6,839 nucleotides of DNA from Nanobdellota archaeon (lineage in GTDB: Archaea; Nanobdellota; Nanobdellia; SCGC-AAA011-G17; VGLX01): positions 1 to 6,839 of the forward strand of contig JAHIPG010000256.1 of assembly GCA_018894775.1 (NCBI GenBank), in the 5' to 3' direction. Positions 5,413 to 6,839 of this stretch are shown piece after piece. Numbering within the stretch: position 1 is the stretch's first letter; every line of letters begins with the position of its first letter. The notes under the pieces were generated by a model. It ran no database searches. It saw only the letters and a program-made list of their open reading frames with translations, and was not told the origin of the DNA. Both the position numbers and the translations under genes were made by a program.

Positions 5413-5421
5413 CTTAAATAC
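5413..5421 (+). promoter_or_regulatory. TATA box of the TIKI/TraB-like gene
   Basis: CTTAAATAC, preceded by GGAAAACC (BRE-like). The predicted start site is about 5443, giving a leader of about 15 bases that includes AAGGAAG (5443-5449), a weak ribosome site eight bases before the ATG. A second TATA-like sequence at 5357-5364 could give a longer leader. Confidence 0.5.
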
Positions 5422-5457
5422 CACATCAAATATCCCCTTATCAAGGAAGTTTATACA

Positions 5458-6159
5458 ATGGTCTATATGGAATTTTCAACAGATAAGGCAGATTATGTAT
5501 TTCAGGGAGGCAACCATAGCAATCCTAATTACCAGAATGTTTTCGATGGTGTTGATGCTTTAGTCATAGAGACTGGTAAAATAACTTTAGATGAGCTTGT
5601 TCTTTTCTACCATCCTCAGATGGCAGTTCCAGTACAGCATTGTGCTAACACAAAGGTTCCTGTCTATAGTGCTGATGTTGATCTTACCCGGAAGGGCTAT
5701 CAGCGCCATGATTGGAATATGTTTTTTCAGAGTTTTGCTTTGATGCCTTTTTGGGGTTTTATATTGTACAAAAGCTTGAAGTATGCTTTTAGTGAGGAGA
5801 AGATTGATGGTAAAATACCTAAGTGGATTTCTAATTATCATTTCTTTGTCCAGGATCCTATTATTGAAGGTAGGAATGCTATTAATGCTAAGAAGATTGA
5901 AGAGTTTATTGTCCCGATGGTTGCTCAGGAATCAGGCAATATAAAGCCTAAGATTGGTATGGTCTTTGGTGCAGGACATATAAGTCTCAGGTATAATTTA
6001 GAGTCCAAGAAAAGAAGGAATTTTACACTTAAGAACTGGGAGAAATTTAATTTTGGCAGATATGCTGGTTTTGATAAGGATTATCTTGATGTTGTCTGTA
6101 AGGCAGTTCCGAATAGTTATAATTGGGATTTCTATAAGTTTAATACCGGGTTGTTCTGA
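5458..6159 (+). CDS. TIKI/TraB-superfamily-like protein (GX2H motifs), function unknown
   Basis: A 233-residue protein without a signal peptide. It shows the pattern of the TIKI/TraB/EreA/ChaN superfamily: a strand then G17-G-N-H20 (first GX2H), D33-A-L-V-I-E38 at the end of the next strand, E137-G-R-N-A-I-N-A-K-K-I-E-E (137-149) resembling the R/D-x-x-M helix of TraB proteins, and a strand followed by G171-A-G-H174 (second GX2H). The superfamily holds metal-dependent proteases and esterases; the substrate here is unknown. A hydrophobic stretch at about 89-108 with aromatic residues may be a membrane-associated insert rather than a true span. ATG 5458 is chosen from promoter and weak ribosome-site spacing; ATG at residue 4 is possible. 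The frame stays open upstream to about 5308 but has no ATG, GTG or TTG there. It is divergent from the toxin-antitoxin unit. Resemblance is by motif only. Confidence 0.6.
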   Translation: MVYMEFSTDKADYVFQGGNHSNPNYQNVFDGVDALVIETGKITLDELVLFYHPQMAVPVQHCANTKVPVYSADVDLTRKGYQRHDWNMFFQSFALMPFWGFILYKSLKYAFSEEKIDGKIPKWISNYHFFVQDPIIEGRNAINAKKIEEFIVPMVAQESGNIKPKIGMVFGAGHISLRYNLESKKRRNFTLKNWEKFNFGRYAGFDKDYLDVVCKAVPNSYNWDFYKFNTGLF

Positions 6160-6165
6160 TCCTAA

Positions 6166-6187
6166 AATTATTTTATGTATAATAATT
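6166..6187. terminator. AT-only inverted repeat between convergent genes (possible bidirectional terminator)
   Basis: AATTATT (6166-6172) and AATAATT (6181-6187) pair around an eight-base loop. It lies just after the stop of the plus-strand gene and some 45 bases beyond the stop of the minus-strand gene. The stem is all A/T and weak, so this is tentative. Confidence 0.25.
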
Positions 6188-6232
6188 AAAATGAATATGT
6201 TCTAAAAGCCGATTATTAACTATACAAGGAGT

Positions 6233-6721
6233 TCACCATTCTTTTACTTCTGGCAGTTCTGGCACTACAGGATTAGTAAGTTCTAAATCAAAGTAGTCTT
6301 TGAATCTTATCTTTTCTTTTGCAAGTATCTTATCTGCTTCATCAAAAAGCTCCTTATATTCATCATAATGTTTGTGTCTGAAAATTTCTTTATCATCTGA
6401 AAACATAAAAGTAAACATACCTGTTTCGATTTCTATCTTGTCAACTTTTCCATCACAAGTTCTATAGCCACCGTCAGTATACTGATATGTTGAGAGGAAT
6501 AAGCTATGTTTTGATAATATATATTCTTTTCTCCATCCATCTTCTTCAAATTTTGTATAGGACATTATTCCATCTATCTTTGATACATATTTTGAGCTAT
6601 AACCATGATAGGAATCATTATGATAAGCAATATAATTCGCTCCCAAACTTAAAAGTGCTAACATCCCTCCACCTGCAACAATAGGTATTGTTATTTCAAG
6701 TATATCTGCTAGTTTTCCCAT
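6233..6721 (-). CDS. Unrecognised membrane-anchored protein, downstream copy of a tandem pair
   Basis: I do not recognise this family. The 162-residue protein has one hydrophobic segment (about 8-32, containing G-G-G and ending in Y-I-A-Y) and a soluble part of about 130 residues. The soluble part has aromatic-rich beta-like stretches (about 46-109: SYTKF, STYQYTDGGYRTCDG, MFTFMFSDD), a charged helix (about 119-136, EYKELFDEADKILAKEK), a basic R-F-K-D-Y-F-D (139-145), and a proline-rich tail N-P-V-V-P-E-L-P-E-V-K (150-160). A single cysteine (C89) is present. The topology is not determined; N-out with the bulk inside, or the reverse, are both possible. The ATG overlaps the end of the upstream paralogue by 13 bases and AGAGGT lies six bases before it, so translation is coupled. 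It ends convergent with the TIKI/TraB-like gene. Confidence 0.8.
   Translation of the reverse strand: MGKLADILEITIPIVAGGGMLALLSLGANYIAYHNDSYHGYSSKYVSKIDGIMSYTKFEEDGWRKEYILSKHSLFLSTYQYTDGGYRTCDGKVDKIEIETGMFTFMFSDDKEIFRHKHYDEYKELFDEADKILAKEKIRFKDYFDLELTNPVVPELPEVKEW
6241..6357 (-). repeat. Tandem direct repeat, first unit (3' end of paralogous gene)
   Basis: This stretch matches 6723-6839 at the same spacing throughout (offset 482 bases). By hand I count about 104 of 117 identical bases with no gaps. It encodes the helix and the NPVVPELPEVK tail of the two paralogues. Confidence 0.85.
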
Positions 6722-6839
6722 TGTTTTACCTCTGGCAGTTCTGGTACTACAGGATTAGTAATTTTAAGATCAAAATAGTCTCTAAATCTTATCTTTTCTT
6801 TTGCAAGTATCTTATCTGCTTCATCAAATAGTTCTTTAT
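6709..6839 (-). CDS. Upstream paralogue of the tandem membrane-anchored protein, C-terminal part, cut by window edge
   Basis: Only the last 42 residues are visible; they begin mid-gene at the window edge. They read KELFDEADKILAKEK, then I-R-F-R-D-Y-F-D-L-K-I-T, then N-P-V-V-P-E-L-P-E-V-K-Q-W-E-N and a TAG. The corresponding part of the downstream copy differs at only a few residues (K to R, E to K, L to I, E to Q, plus two extra residues E-N at the end). The stop codon lies 13 bases inside the next gene, whose ATG falls across the Q-W codons. Its own start, promoter and possible further copies lie outside the window. Confidence 0.85.
   Translation of the reverse strand, partial: KELFDEADKILAKEKIRFRDYFDLKITNPVVPELPEVKQWEN
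6723..6839 (-). repeat. Tandem direct repeat, second unit
   Basis: Partner of 6241-6357, continuing past the window edge. Most differences look synonymous or conservative, consistent with a gene duplication kept under selection for the protein. Confidence 0.85.
6728..6733 (-). promoter_or_regulatory. Ribosome binding site inside the upstream paralogue
   Basis: AGAGGT on the minus strand lies six bases before the ATG at 6721 and is encoded within the P-E-V-K codons of the conserved tail. The terminal copy has AGAAGT at the matching place, so the ribosome-site match is lost where no further gene follows. Confidence 0.65.

Noticed and set aside
5308..5457. N-terminal extension of the TIKI/TraB-like protein in the open frame upstream
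   Set aside because: There is no ATG, GTG or TTG in frame, and the region carries the promoter and inverted repeats.
5587..5841. Minus-strand open frame inside the TIKI/TraB-like gene
   Set aside because: No ribosome site, no recognisable motif; the plus-strand frame carries the conserved GX2H pattern.
6180..6721. Vestigial third copy after the terminal tandem gene, starting at the ATG within its last codons
   Set aside because: The ATG arises from the tryptophan codon context; the frame stops after seven codons and shows no likeness to the family's N terminus.

Overview
The window reads as AT-rich archaeal chromosome. The evidence is indirect but consistent. TATA-type promoters of the BRE/TATA form lie about 26 bases upstream of several start codons, which suggests leaderless transcripts. 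Other genes carry GGAGG/GGTGA-type ribosome sites. There is an archaeal S-layer-type surface domain, an XRE/DUF2178 pair and a RelE-type toxin pair of the archaeal kind. No rRNA, tRNA or CRISPR is visible. The precise phylum cannot be fixed from the sequence; a small-genome lineage such as Woesearchaeota/Pacearchaeota is a guess.

Layout. Positions 1-352 (minus) hold the start of a TrkA-N potassium-channel regulator, cut by the window edge and divergent from an acyl-CoA dehydrogenase at 456-1649. Next, on the plus strand, come a lipoprotein cyclophilin (1711-2244) with its own promoter, and a two-gene unit made of a membrane metallophosphoesterase (2297-3376) and a secreted S-layer-like protein (3390-4076). 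That unit meets, tail to tail with an 8-base overlap, a minus-strand operon of a DUF2178 membrane protein and a small XRE regulator (4711 down to 4069). Upstream of it on the minus strand is a RelE-type toxin and its antitoxin (5295 down to 4825). Divergent from the antitoxin is a TIKI/TraB-like protein (5458-6159). The right end (6233-6839, minus) carries two overlapping tandem copies of an unrecognised membrane-anchored protein family, the upstream copy cut by the window edge.

How it fits together. The left half is housekeeping and cell-surface biology: potassium sensing, acyl-CoA oxidation, extracytoplasmic folding, and a surface protein with a membrane hydrolase. The right half is accessory in character. 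It has two small autoregulated-looking operons, each with a palindrome placed between or over the TATA box and start site, then a GX2H hydrolase-like protein of unknown role and a recently duplicated family. No complete new defence or metabolic system can be demonstrated here. The least explained parts are the tandem family at 6233-6839, the TIKI-like protein at 5458-6159, and the XRE-DUF2178 operon with its operator.
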